Below, piece by piece: positions 36,670 through 45,279 of a stretch of 64,000 nt of DNA (position 1 is its first letter; every line of letters begins with the position of its first letter). A program made the translations under genes and the position numbers. The stretch comes from UBA8752 sp965659115 (GTDB lineage Bacteria > Bacteroidota > Bacteroidia > Flavobacteriales_D > Sanyastnellaceae). The stretch covers positions 17,421 to 81,420 of the forward strand of contig CBFHUP010000002.1 in NCBI GenBank assembly GCA_965659115.1, given 5' to 3'. Under the pieces are notes generated by a model. It was not told where the DNA came from, ran no database searches, and worked only from the letters and a program-made list of their open reading frames with translations.

Positions 36670-36933
36670 TCAGTCGAAGCCGACGACCTCTACGATAGAG
36701 AATTCATCGCCTTGACCAAAGTCGCCATAGACCACTTGGTAGATGCCCTCTGATGGGCTGTAAATGGCGCCGCCAAGATCGCTCCATCCGGTGGCAGGAA
36801 CTTCTGTGGCCAAATCGGACAGGGTGACAGCGGGCTTCGGAGCTACGTCCGAGCTGCTGAATGCATACACGGCTGAAAGTCCGATGGCCAGAAAAAAGCC
36901 CAAGAGGGCAGAGGTGAAATTGAAGGATTGCAT
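36670..36933 (-). CDS. Small membrane-anchored or secreted hypothetical protein
   Basis: 87 residues. A hydrophobic N-terminus (FTSALLGFFLAIGLSAVYAF) is followed by a short soluble domain with TGWSDLGGAIYSPSEGIYQVVYGDFGQGDEFSIVEV. It could be a signal anchor or an uncleaved leader. No family recognised. The start at 36933 is chosen for the hydrophobic leader; the open frame runs upstream into the peroxiredoxin gene. It lies 32 bases downstream of the peroxiredoxin gene on the same strand. Confidence 0.6.
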   Translation of the reverse strand: MQSFNFTSALLGFFLAIGLSAVYAFSSSDVAPKPAVTLSDLATEVPATGWSDLGGAIYSPSEGIYQVVYGDFGQGDEFSIVEVVGFD

Positions 36934-36965
36934 GCCTTCAATCTCGGCAATTTTAAGGAAAGGGT

Positions 36966-37532
36966 TTAGCCTTTCCAGCCTGCCATGCAGACTTGGCCTT
37001 CGATTTGGAGGCGGCGGATGGCGTCGAGTTCGCGGATGACGCCATCGATGTCCCGGCCGATGGGCTTGAAGTGATAAGACTGGAACCAAATGGTGCCGCT
37101 CTTGTCAAGGATGAACAAACCGCGCTGGCAGAGGAGGTCTGAATTGGCCGTTAAGCGGCCATATTCGTCATAGTCGAACTGCCCATCGAGGGTGCCAAAA
37201 CGGTCAGAAACGTTGCGGTTCATATCGGCGATGAGCGGGTAGGTCACCCCTTGTGCACCACCATCGGCCTTTGGAGTTTTGAGGAATTGCAAGTGGGTGG
37301 TGGCAGAATTGGTGCTGCACCCTATGACAGCGGCTTCGCGGTCGGCAAAGTCGCTGAGCCGCTCCTGAAAGGCGTGAACTTCTGACCCGCACACAGAGGT
37401 GAAGTCCTCGGGATAGAAAAACAGCACGACATATTGGTCGCGGTATGAGCTGAGCGAGAAGTCGCGGACCACTTTGCCGTCGACAACGGCAGTGGCGGTG
37501 AATTCTGGAGCGGGTTTGCCGAGCATGGTCAT
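36966..37532 (-). CDS. 2-Cys peroxiredoxin (AhpC/Prx1-like)
   Basis: Reduces hydrogen peroxide and organic peroxides. The 188 residues show the peroxidatic cysteine C48 in FYPEDFTSVCGSE (the usual text is FVCPTE) and the resolving cysteine C182 in a QVCMAGWKG ending (the usual text is VCPANW). ATG 37532 or 37526 (MLGKPAPEF) are possible starts; the long upstream extension is not family-like. TACTTTCG boxes lie at 37586-37593 and 37609-37616 on the minus strand. It diverges from ppk1. Confidence 0.9.
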   Translation of the reverse strand: MTMLGKPAPEFTATAVVDGKVVRDFSLSSYRDQYVVLFFYPEDFTSVCGSEVHAFQERLSDFADREAAVIGCSTNSATTHLQFLKTPKADGGAQGVTYPLIADMNRNVSDRFGTLDGQFDYDEYGRLTANSDLLCQRGLFILDKSGTIWFQSYHFKPIGRDIDGVIRELDAIRRLQIEGQVCMAGWKG

Positions 37533-37585
37533 GTGGAGGGGCGGTTTGCGAAAAGAAGCAGTGAAGCTTTGGAATTGTTCGCCGG

Positions 37586-37593
37586 CGAAAGTA
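37586..37593 (-). promoter_or_regulatory. Promoter -7-like box (TACTTTCG) of the peroxiredoxin gene
   Basis: Ends 53 bases before the ATG at 37532. A second identical box at 37609-37616 overlaps the ppk1 box on the other strand (CGAAAGTATCTTCG), so one site could serve both genes. Confidence 0.42.
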
Positions 37594-37614
37594 CCCCGGC
37601 TTGAGGCGCGAAAG

Positions 37615-37622
37615 TATCTTCG
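37615..37622 (+). promoter_or_regulatory. Promoter -7 box (TATCTTCG) of ppk1
   Basis: Ends 5 bases before the GTG at 37628 and lies inside the longer open frame from 37601, which decides the start. Confidence 0.58.
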
Positions 37623-37627
37623 TTGTT

Positions 37628-39736
37628 GTGACCGCCAAGAAGACCCAATTTCCCCGCCGAAAGGCCTCCCCGGCATTGCTTCCAGAAGAGGAGTTCTTCA
37701 ACCGGGAGCTCAGTTGGTTGTCGTTCAACGAGCGCGTGCTGCAAGAGGCCGAAGACGATCGGGTCCCCTTGATCGAGCGGATGAGGTTCCTCGGGATATT
37801 CTCCAACAACCTCGACGAGTTTTTCCGGGTCCGGGTGGCCGCGCTCCAGCGCATGGATGCTTTGGGCAAGCGCACCACCACGACTTTGGGTTTTGGTGTC
37901 GCACAGACCCTCGAGGGTATATCTGAGCGGGTCATTGCCTTGCAGGTGCGGTACAACTTGGCTTTTGAGGCGTTGGAAGGCCAATTGTCACAAGAGGGCA
38001 TTGACATTTTGACCGAGGAAGGCCTCGATGACAGCCAGGCCCAATTTGTTCAGGGTTACTTCGAACAGAAGGTGCGTCCGCACTTGGTGCCCATCTTGAT
38101 TTCCGATGTGGGCATGCCTGAATTGAAGGATGGCTTGGTCTACTTGACCATTGCATTGGAGGGCGATGTGTCCAAGCGTGCGCGTTACGCACTGTTGGAG
38201 TTGCCCGACCACCTCGATCGTTTTTTGGTGCTGCCAGAAAAGGAGGGCAGGCGGGGGCTCATGTTTTTGGATGACGTGGTGCGCGTGGGTTTGCCCCGTT
38301 TGTTTTCGACGTTTCAGCCGGATTCCGTGCGGGCTTATGCCATCAAGGTGACGCGCGATGCGGAGATTGACATGGACGATGACCTCTCCAAGTCGTTGTT
38401 GGAGAAGATGAAAAAGGGCATTGCCCGGCGAAAGCACGGTGACTATGTGCGCTTTCTCTTTGACCGCGAGATGTCCGAAGACCTCTTGAAGTTTTTGGTG
38501 CGCAAACTCGGGGTGGTCGAGCAGGCCAACATCATCCCTGGTGGGCGGTATCACAACCGGCGGGACCTCATGGACTTCCCGGATTTGGACCACCCCAACT
38601 TGGTCTACCGCAGGCTGAAGCCACTGCCGCACCGCCACTTGGTCAACCGCCGCAGCATCCTCGATCAGGTGGCCAAGCGCGACATCCTGTTGCACTATCC
38701 CTACCACGCTTTTTCGCAGCTCGTGGACATGTTGCGCGAGGCAGCCATCGACCCTAAAGTCACGGCCATTCGCATCAACCTCTACCGTGTGGCGCACAAT
38801 TCGCACATCATCAATGCGCTGACCAGTGCGGCCTTGAATGGCAAAGAAGTGCAAGTGGTGATAGAGTTGCAGGCGAGGTTCGACGAGCGCAACAACATCA
38901 AGGTCACGCGCGAACTGCAGGAAGTGGGCATACAGGTCATTTTCGGAGTGGCGGGGCTCAAGACCCACTCCAAGCTGATGCTCATCACTCGGAAGGAGGC
39001 CCGGGTTCTGCGCAATTATGCCCATGTGGGCACAGGAAACTTCAATGAGGCCACTTCAGGTGTATTCAGCGACCTCTCGCTGTTGACGGCAGACCGGCGC
39101 ATCGCTTCCGAGGTGGAGCGGCTGTTCCAATTCTTTGAGCACAACTATCAGCGCGGCGTCTACCGCCATCTGATTGTGTCGCCATACAGCACGCGCAGAA
39201 GGTTTGGTCAGATGATCGACCGCGAAATCAAGGAAGCTTTGGAGGGGAGAAGCGCTTGGATGGTCCTCAAATGCAACAACCTGACGGATGCAGGCATGAT
39301 CCGCAAACTCTATGAAGCCAGCCAGGCTGGGGTCGAAGTGACGCTGCTGGTCCGCGGAACCTGCGCGTTGCGCGCCGGGGTCAAAGGGCTCAGCGATCAC
39401 ATCCAGGCTTACAGTGTGGTGGGCCGGTTCTTGGAGCATGCCCGGGTGATCGCCTTTGGTGCTGCCGGAACGCCAGAATTCTACTTGTCGAGTGCGGATT
39501 GGATGACCCGAAACCTCGACCGCAGGATTGAAGTGAGTGTTCCCATCTACGATCCGACATTACAGGCCGAAGTTTCTGCCATGCTGGAGTGTCAGATTCG
39601 GGACAATGTGAAGCGGCGGCGGCTCGACAAAAAACAGCGCAACCGCTATGCGGCTGCCAGTGATGGTGATGCGCCAATGGAAGCGCACCGGGCTTTGTAT
39701 GCGTTCTATGAGCGCCAACTCAAAGACAAGGGATGA
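37628..39736 (+). CDS. ppk1: Polyphosphate kinase 1
   Basis: Makes inorganic polyphosphate from ATP at the membrane. About 702 residues. The four PPK1 domains are visible, opening with FFNRELSWLSFNERVLQEA and SNNLDEFFRVRVA, then DPKVTAIRINLYR and the catalytic histidine segment GLKTHSKLMLI, followed by YAHVGTGNFN. The open frame starts at 37601, but a TATCTTCG box overlaps that start, so I prefer the GTG at 37628. The stop overlaps the ATG of ppx (ATGA, 39733-39736), pairing synthesis and breakdown of polyphosphate in one unit. Confidence 0.96.
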   Translation: MTAKKTQFPRRKASPALLPEEEFFNRELSWLSFNERVLQEAEDDRVPLIERMRFLGIFSNNLDEFFRVRVAALQRMDALGKRTTTTLGFGVAQTLEGISERVIALQVRYNLAFEALEGQLSQEGIDILTEEGLDDSQAQFVQGYFEQKVRPHLVPILISDVGMPELKDGLVYLTIALEGDVSKRARYALLELPDHLDRFLVLPEKEGRRGLMFLDDVVRVGLPRLFSTFQPDSVRAYAIKVTRDAEIDMDDDLSKSLLEKMKKGIARRKHGDYVRFLFDREMSEDLLKFLVRKLGVVEQANIIPGGRYHNRRDLMDFPDLDHPNLVYRRLKPLPHRHLVNRRSILDQVAKRDILLHYPYHAFSQLVDMLREAAIDPKVTAIRINLYRVAHNSHIINALTSAALNGKEVQVVIELQARFDERNNIKVTRELQEVGIQVIFGVAGLKTHSKLMLITRKEARVLRNYAHVGTGNFNEATSGVFSDLSLLTADRRIASEVERLFQFFEHNYQRGVYRHLIVSPYSTRRRFGQMIDREIKEALEGRSAWMVLKCNNLTDAGMIRKLYEASQAGVEVTLLVRGTCALRAGVKGLSDHIQAYSVVGRFLEHARVIAFGAAGTPEFYLSSADWMTRNLDRRIEVSVPIYDPTLQAEVSAMLECQIRDNVKRRRLDKKQRNRYAAASDGDAPMEAHRALYAFYERQLKDKG

Positions 39737-40620
39737 GGTTGGCTGCCATCGACATCGGCTCCAACGCCGTCCGATTGATTGTCAAGGAGATCAAAGGCAA
39801 GCAAGGCAGCTTGAAGGTGAGCAAGGTGGCCCACACCCGTGTCCCCATACGTTTGGGCGAAGACGTTTTCAGTGCAGGCGAAATCAGTGCCGAAAAAGAG
39901 CGCCGGTTGGGCCATGCTTTGCGGGGTTTTGCGTTGCTCATGGAGGCCATGCAGGTGCGCGATTTTCGGGCCTGTGCGACCAGTGCGATGCGGGAAGCGG
40001 CCAACGGTAAGGCGATCGCCGGCAGGTTGGCTGAATCGACGGGAATACGAGTGGAACTGATTGACGGGAAGACCGAGGCGGACTTGATTTTCTCCAACTT
40101 TGAGGTGAGCCTTTTTGACCGCGAACGCGACTATGTCTACATCGATGTGGGCGGCGGTTCCACAGAGCTGACCTTGATCCGCCAGGGAACGCGGGTGGAA
40201 GGGCGCAGTTTTAAGATTGGGGCAGTGCGTCTCCTGCAGAACAAGGTGGATGATGGGATTTGGCCTGAGGTGACCGAGTGGTGCTCTCAGTTGATTGCCG
40301 AACGGGGGTTGAATGCCCCCATTGCGATCGGGGCAGGGGGCAACATCAACCGTTTGTTCAAATTGGGGGGGTGCTTGAGCGGTGAAGTTTTGCCTTTTGA
40401 CCGCTTGGCTTCATTGGTGGAAGTCCTCAGCAGGTGCAGCTATGAAGAGCGCATGACGCGTTTTCACTTGAAACCAGACCGGGCGGATGTGGTGGTCCCT
40501 GCGGGCCGCATCTACTTGGATACCATGAAAATGGTGGGGGCAGAAGGGATTTTGGTGCCCAAAGTGGGCTTGGCTGATGGCATGATCCTCAGCCTTTATG
40601 CTCAAATGAGCCGCCCCTGA
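39733..40620 (+). CDS. ppx: Ppx/GppA-type exopolyphosphatase
   Basis: 295 residues of the Ppx/GppA phosphatase fold (actin-like ATPase superfamily). Motifs: AIDIGSNAVRLIV at the N-terminus, the ATSAMREAANG segment, and DVGGGSTELTLI for phosphate binding. It cleaves the terminal phosphate of polyphosphate, or pppGpp in GppA-like members. It lacks the extra C-terminal domains of the long enterobacterial Ppx. Coupled to ppk1 by an ATGA overlap, so polyphosphate is the likely substrate. It converges on the next gene with 1 base between stops. Confidence 0.93.
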   Translation: MRLAAIDIGSNAVRLIVKEIKGKQGSLKVSKVAHTRVPIRLGEDVFSAGEISAEKERRLGHALRGFALLMEAMQVRDFRACATSAMREAANGKAIAGRLAESTGIRVELIDGKTEADLIFSNFEVSLFDRERDYVYIDVGGGSTELTLIRQGTRVEGRSFKIGAVRLLQNKVDDGIWPEVTEWCSQLIAERGLNAPIAIGAGGNINRLFKLGGCLSGEVLPFDRLASLVEVLSRCSYEERMTRFHLKPDRADVVVPAGRIYLDTMKMVGAEGILVPKVGLADGMILSLYAQMSRP

Positions 40621-40621
40621 A

Positions 40622-41209
40622 TCACTGGGGGACGGGAACAGCTGCGCTGTCCAGCCGGCGCAGCCGGAGCAATTCTTCTGCCAATCGGCTTTCAGTTTCG
40701 GTGTCCAGCGCCTGTCCTTTGCGTTGGTCCTCAATGGCTGCTGCGAGTGCATCTGCTGCCCATTCATCCCGCATGGGGCGGCTTTGGGTGCCTTCAAGGT
40801 CGCGGTCTGCTGACCACTCGACCATCCAACGCACATATTGCTGCTGAATGCGCACCAGGCATTCTCCGAACCGGGTCAGACAGTTGGGGTCGAGTGTAGC
40901 CGCCATGGAGGTCCTCAACTTTCCGACATTGGTGGCGTGGTGCCGGACGACTTGGTCTGCAGTTCCATCCAAAGGGATCATTTCGGGAAGCCTGCCGTCC
41001 AGGCAAGGCAATTCTGCTCCGAGGGTCTCTCCGACTTCAGAAGCGGTGAGCAGTCGGTCGACCTTGGCGCGAAACACCTGGGGGATCACGGTTTGCCTGA
41101 ACAGAAAATCCCTTAAGGCGAAAACGTGTGCTTCAAACGCATCGTGAATTTCTTCGGGAGTTGGAGCTTCGGGAAGCTGCAGTACAAGCAAGGCAGTCTG
41201 GCGGTCCAT
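40622..41209 (-). CDS. Hypothetical protein
   Basis: 195 residues, not recognised. Predicted mostly helical, soluble and acidic, with no signal peptide. The first 50 residues (LPEAPTPEEIHDAFEAHVFALRDFL) recall the start of a J-domain-like helix pair, but there is no HPD motif. The end has a charged region (DTETESRLAEELLRLRRL). A TAATTTGG box ends 4 bases upstream of the ATG at 41209, supporting this start. It diverges from the TlpA-like lipoprotein gene. Confidence 0.65.
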   Translation of the reverse strand: MDRQTALLVLQLPEAPTPEEIHDAFEAHVFALRDFLFRQTVIPQVFRAKVDRLLTASEVGETLGAELPCLDGRLPEMIPLDGTADQVVRHHATNVGKLRTSMAATLDPNCLTRFGECLVRIQQQYVRWMVEWSADRDLEGTQSRPMRDEWAADALAAAIEDQRKGQALDTETESRLAEELLRLRRLDSAAVPVPQ

Positions 41210-41213
41210 CCCT

Positions 41214-41221
41214 CCAAATTA
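41214..41221 (-). promoter_or_regulatory. Promoter -7-like box (TAATTTGG)
   Basis: Minus-strand box ending 4 bases before the ATG at 41209. Between box and ATG the sequence is AGGG, so a ribosome site is also conceivable. Confidence 0.4.
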
Positions 41222-41331
41222 CGCCATTCTGCGGGGCACGGATTGCTGGCAGCATCTGTAATTCACTTTCTTTCGTTGGTGCAGGTGCCTTCGGGCTTGT
41301 TTGCAGGTGTTGCACGGTATTATTTTTAGGC

Positions 41332-42834
41332 ATGCTAATGCAGACCCCTAAAGTCATGTGGATTTCGCTCAGTCTATTTCTCCTCTTTTTCAGCGCCTGC
41401 GCAGACGATGCTCCAACTGGAAAAGCCGCTCGAAATGTTGACCCTACCGCTGCGTTGACAGCGCAAGTTCAAAAGGAGGCCACTGCTGAAGCGGCTTCTG
41501 CTTCGGAAAGCGCTATTCAACAGGTCTCCGGTGGAGGCCGTGAGAATCCGAACTACATGAACGGCATCAACGATGCCAACCGTGGTGACAAGGTGGGCAA
41601 GGTTCAGTTTTCTGGAAGCATTCCCAACCGCAACGGTAAGTTGTACCTCTTCGAAACAGAAGGGCGCAATCTGGCGGCCATCGATTCTGTGACCCTGGAG
41701 AACGGCAAATTTGACTTTGGCTCTGTGGAAGTGGGACGCGGTTTTTACGGTCTCGGTTTCGAGTCGGGCAAGAAGACAGGTGACATCATCATGAATCCGG
41801 ACGAGCCCGTCCTCAAAATCGCTTTTCAAAATGCCCGGCTTTTGGGCGGGGAGACCGACAGCCGAGAAAACAGGGGATGGTTTGCCTATCGCGGTGCTGA
41901 GGGGGCCAACAAAAACCAGGTCCGCCAGCTTTACAAGCAGGGCAAGGGCCAAGAAGAGGAGACCAAGCGGAAGGTCAAGCTCAAAGAAGATGAGCTCGCA
42001 CAGACCCAGCACAAATTCATTCAGGATTACCCCGGGACCTATTTGGCCAAATTCCTCACTTGGAAGCAACCGAGATTCATCGGCGACAAGGGGACCTACC
42101 TCAGCGACCTTGATGTCAAAGACAACAGCATCATTCGCTCTATGGCCCTGCCAGACCGCATTCAATCGATGATGCGGACGTTCAGCGGGGGCAAAGACTC
42201 CGGGTTCTTGAGCTGCATTGACTTGGTGAAGGCGGCCTGTGAGGAGAATCCGTTGGCGTTAGAGTTTGTGCTGTACAACATGCTCGACGGTTTCTACAAC
42301 ACAGGCAAAGAGACCATTTGTCAGTACATCCTCGACAATTACATTTTTGACGAAGACTGTGGTGCCAACCTCTCCGATGTGATTCGTCAGCGCGCCCAAG
42401 GCATCATCAACTTGCGCGTGGGCAATACGCCGCCCAGTTTCCGCATTCCCGACGTCAACGGCAAAGTGGTGGACCTTTCTGAGGAAGTGGCCAAGAATAA
42501 ATACACCTTGGTGATGTTTTGGGCCAGCTGGTGTCACAAATGTGAGCAGGAGATTCCCAACCTCGTTCCGATGTACAATGACTTGAACCCTAAGGGTTTT
42601 GGTACCATTGGCATTTCTGTGGACCAACAAAAACTCGCGTGGACCAATGCGATTGCGGAAAACCAGATTCCTTGGTCCAATGTGAGCCAGCTCAAGGGGT
42701 GGGATGCGCCCATCACCGACGACTACAAGATCACCCAAACGCCGACTTACTTCTTGCTGGACAATACAGGCAAGATTGTTTTGAAGCCGGAGCGTTGGTT
42801 TGAAATTCAGCGCTTCTTGCAGTCCCGGCTGTAA
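41332..42834 (+). CDS. TlpA-like thioredoxin-fold lipoprotein
   Basis: About 500 residues. A lipobox (FFSAC, cysteine at residue 23 from ATG 41332; ATG 41338 is an alternative) predicts an envelope lipoprotein. A DUF4369-like N-terminal half (VQFSGSIPNRNGKLYLFE, LENGKFDF) is followed by a helical linker and a C-terminal thioredoxin domain with the redox pair C401-x-x-C404 (FWASWCHKCEQEIPN) and cis-proline region TQTPTYFLLD. The family reduces or isomerises disulfides in the periplasm. The open frame extends far upstream, but a lipoprotein signal fixes the start. A TATTTTTA box at 41321-41328 ends 3 bases before the ATG. Confidence 0.9.
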   Translation: MLMQTPKVMWISLSLFLLFFSACADDAPTGKAARNVDPTAALTAQVQKEATAEAASASESAIQQVSGGGRENPNYMNGINDANRGDKVGKVQFSGSIPNRNGKLYLFETEGRNLAAIDSVTLENGKFDFGSVEVGRGFYGLGFESGKKTGDIIMNPDEPVLKIAFQNARLLGGETDSRENRGWFAYRGAEGANKNQVRQLYKQGKGQEEETKRKVKLKEDELAQTQHKFIQDYPGTYLAKFLTWKQPRFIGDKGTYLSDLDVKDNSIIRSMALPDRIQSMMRTFSGGKDSGFLSCIDLVKAACEENPLALEFVLYNMLDGFYNTGKETICQYILDNYIFDEDCGANLSDVIRQRAQGIINLRVGNTPPSFRIPDVNGKVVDLSEEVAKNKYTLVMFWASWCHKCEQEIPNLVPMYNDLNPKGFGTIGISVDQQKLAWTNAIAENQIPWSNVSQLKGWDAPITDDYKITQTPTYFLLDNTGKIVLKPERWFEIQRFLQSRL

Positions 42835-42894
42835 CCCGCGGCGGCATTGGGGTCTTACAAATCGGCCACTTCTCGGTGTCCCGACGCGGGCTGA

Positions 42895-43914
42895 TCAGCT
42901 TTTCAGGGCATCTAACTCCGCATAGAGTTCGGCGTGGAGCCGGGCAGCGGTGGCGGCCGAAAATCGCTCTGCATTGAGGTGCCCTTTTTGCACCAATGCA
43001 TCCCGTTCCTCTGGTTTTGTCAGGATCGTCAGCACTGCATCGCGGATGGCGTGCGCCTCGAAAGGATTGACCAGCAATGCGCCGTCTCCAGCGGTGTCAT
43101 CCATGGGAGCCAAGGCACTGGTGATCACAGGCAGCCCTATGGTTTGGGCTTCGATAATGGGCATTCCAAACCCTTCGAGGGTGGAGCAAAACAGCAGGGC
43201 GTCAGAAGAGGCGTATTCGTGCTGCAATTCGGTTTCAGTGAGCTTGGAGGCGCAGCTGTAATCAATGTTGAAGCTGAGGAGCGTCTCGTGTTGCTGTTGC
43301 GAAGGCTCCCCGATGATGCGCAAATGAACATCCAGGCCGGCCAATGCCTCTGCGTGTCGTTCTAGATTTTTATTCTCTGCCAACCCGATGTGCAACACCC
43401 GAGGTGTGGCGTTCTCTGCTCGCTTTTCTCGCCGTTTGTAGGTTGGAGAAATCACGCTTGGAATCACCACAATTTGATCGGCAGGGAATGACTACCGGCT
43501 CAAAATGTCTTCCTTGGTGCGCTTGGAAACGGCAATGACCCGGTTGCAGTGACTGAGGGGAAGTTGAAGCCAAAACTTTCGTTTCAACCACCTTTTTATA
43601 GGGGATGGGGATTCAATCATTCCCAAGTCATGTATCGTTGAGACAGTCAATCTCTTTTTAGATCCAACAATGGCGAAATAGATGTCTCCTGTAAGGTGAA
43701 GTATGTCTGAGTTTATTTGTCTGACTTCATTCCAAATTTTGAGCCGATTGAATATGCCTTGAGAATACCGGGTGGCGATGTGGATGCCGGGAATGGCATG
43801 TTGCGCAGGCCAAGCACTGTGCATGGTGCGGTAGGACGTCTCGATGCTAAAGTTGCCCAAGCTTCTGGGCTTTCTCATGACCCACATCACATCTGAGGAA
43901 GACGGTCCAGACAT
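42895..43914 (-). pseudogene. Family 4 glycosyltransferase split by an in-frame TAG
   Basis: Two open segments in the same frame are separated only by a TAG at 43492-43494: the upstream part ends VSKRTKEDILSR, the downstream part continues SFPADQIVVIPSVISPTY. Together they form a normal GT4 enzyme: the N-terminal Rossmann half with STIHDLG, then VLHIGLAENKNLERH and the C-terminal nucleotide-sugar motif TLEGFGMPIIEAQTIGLPVI. The start is uncertain (ATG 43914, 43887 or 43878). GC falls sharply here: I counted 23 of 60 at 43621-43680 and 21 of 60 at 43681-43740, against about 55% nearby, which suggests transfer from elsewhere. A single base error, or a true nonsense mutation of a CAG or similar codon, is possible. 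It lies 68 bases downstream of the permease gene. Confidence 0.8.
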
Positions 43915-43982
43915 CCAAACAAAAATAAGGCGAAGGGCGCTTGTTTCTAGGGCATTGAAGGCGCGGTGTGGCGTCCAATTTG

Positions 43983-45221
43983 TCAGGCGTGGCGCAGGGC
44001 GTCGATGGGGTCGAGTTGGGCAGCTTTTCGCGCGGGGTAATAACCGCTGCCGAGGCTCACGATTCCGCTGAGAAACAAGGCGATCGCGACCCAGCCCCAA
44101 GGGAGTGCGAAAGGCGCTTCGAGGTATCCCGCGACAACGTTGCCGACCCCGATGCCCATGAGCACTCCAAAGATTCCCCCCAAGAAGCCGATGATCACCA
44201 CCTCCACGAGGAATTGTGCGCGGATGGTCTTGGCAGAGGCGCCGAGGGCTTTGCGCAGCCCAATTTCGCGGGTCCGCTCCGTCACGGTGACCAACATGAT
44301 GTTGGTGAGGCCTATAGAAGAGCCCAGCAAGGTGATCAGCCCCAGGAAAAGGGCAGCCAAGGTCACACTGCCCAAGCTTTCATTGAACTGGGCGATGAGC
44401 GCATCGGATCGGGTGATTCGGAAGCTGTCTGGCGCGCCAGGCAAGTCGCCGCGGATGGCCCGCATTTCGCCGGTCACAACTTCAGAAAGGCTGGCGATGG
44501 CCTCGGGGTCAGGAGCACGAACTTGCACGGAGTAACTCGTGCGACGCCCGCTAAATCTGGCGCGGATTTCGCTCACTGGCAAGATGGCCTGGTTGTCTTG
44601 CGACATGCCAAAGGAAGCCCCTTCGGGTTCGAGTACCCCGAGCACGTTGTAGCGCCTGTTGCGGATGCGGATGCTCTTGTCGATGGGGTTTTCAGAAGGG
44701 GCGAAAAGCTTATCGACCACGTCTTGGCCTATGATCACAAGGGGAGCGTTGCGGCGCACTTCTTCAGCGGTGAAGTTTCGGCCTGCGCTGAGTGCGTAGG
44801 AACTCATGGGCAGGAAACCTTCATCACCCCCCACCACCATGACATTGGGGTCGGTTTCGTTTTCGCCCGAAGAAATGCGTCCCATCATGGTGCCTCGCGC
44901 AGAAACTGAAGTGGCCGCCACGCCGGTCATGGCCTTTTTGAGGGCCATCGCTTGGGTGAAATCCAGGGCTTCGGAGCTGGACAGCACCCGGCCTCCAAAA
45001 GCTCCACTTTGGTTGTTCTGGCTCACTTGCAGCGTGCCTGCCCCCAGTCCAATGAACTGGTCTAAAAGGCTGGACCTCAGGGCTTCAGTGGCTGTGATCA
45101 TCGACATGAGTGCCATGATTCCCATCCCAATAATGGTGATGGTGAGCAAGGTTCGCAGCCATTGGGCCCGTATGGACCGCACGGCCACTGTGGCCTGTTC
45201 GCGAAGCACCGTCAACGTCAT
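43983..45221 (-). CDS. FtsX/MacB-type ABC transporter permease
   Basis: 412 residues. A MacB-like core: an N-terminal membrane segment (LRTLLTITIIGMGIMALMSM), a large periplasmic domain, then three C-terminal membrane segments with TERTREIGLRKALGAS and DPIDALRHA, the FtsX signature. Such permeases work with an ATPase in exporting or signalling across the envelope. No ATPase gene is adjacent, so it is an orphan here. A TAGCTTTG box ends 4 bases before the ATG, overlapping the region of the divergent aconitase promoter. Confidence 0.9.
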   Translation of the reverse strand: MTLTVLREQATVAVRSIRAQWLRTLLTITIIGMGIMALMSMITATEALRSSLLDQFIGLGAGTLQVSQNNQSGAFGGRVLSSSEALDFTQAMALKKAMTGVAATSVSARGTMMGRISSGENETDPNVMVVGGDEGFLPMSSYALSAGRNFTAEEVRRNAPLVIIGQDVVDKLFAPSENPIDKSIRIRNRRYNVLGVLEPEGASFGMSQDNQAILPVSEIRARFSGRRTSYSVQVRAPDPEAIASLSEVVTGEMRAIRGDLPGAPDSFRITRSDALIAQFNESLGSVTLAALFLGLITLLGSSIGLTNIMLVTVTERTREIGLRKALGASAKTIRAQFLVEVVIIGFLGGIFGVLMGIGVGNVVAGYLEAPFALPWGWVAIALFLSGIVSLGSGYYPARKAAQLDPIDALRHA

Positions 45222-45225
45222 GGCT

Positions 45226-45233
45226 CAAAGCTA
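45226..45233 (-). promoter_or_regulatory. Promoter -7 box (TAGCTTTG) of the permease gene
   Basis: Exact TAnnTTTG on the minus strand, ending 4 bases before the ATG at 45221, which implies a leaderless transcript. Confidence 0.6.
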
Positions 45234-45243
45234 CGCGCGCACG

Positions 45244-45251
45244 TATCTTCG
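45244..45251 (+). promoter_or_regulatory. Promoter -7 box (TATCTTCG) of acnA
   Basis: Ends 28 bases before the acnA ATG. It lies only 10 bases from the -7 box of the divergent permease gene. Confidence 0.55.
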
Positions 45252-45279
45252 CCGCCGCAACGTTTCAACCCTTATCGAC

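Noticed and set aside
37601..37627. Longer N-terminus of ppk1
   Set aside because: It would overlap the predicted -7 box and adds nine residues without family resemblance; the GTG at 37628 fits better.
44806..45279. N-terminal extension of the aconitase frame of 158 codons
   Set aside because: It overlaps the permease gene in antisense, and aconitase homology begins exactly at 45280.
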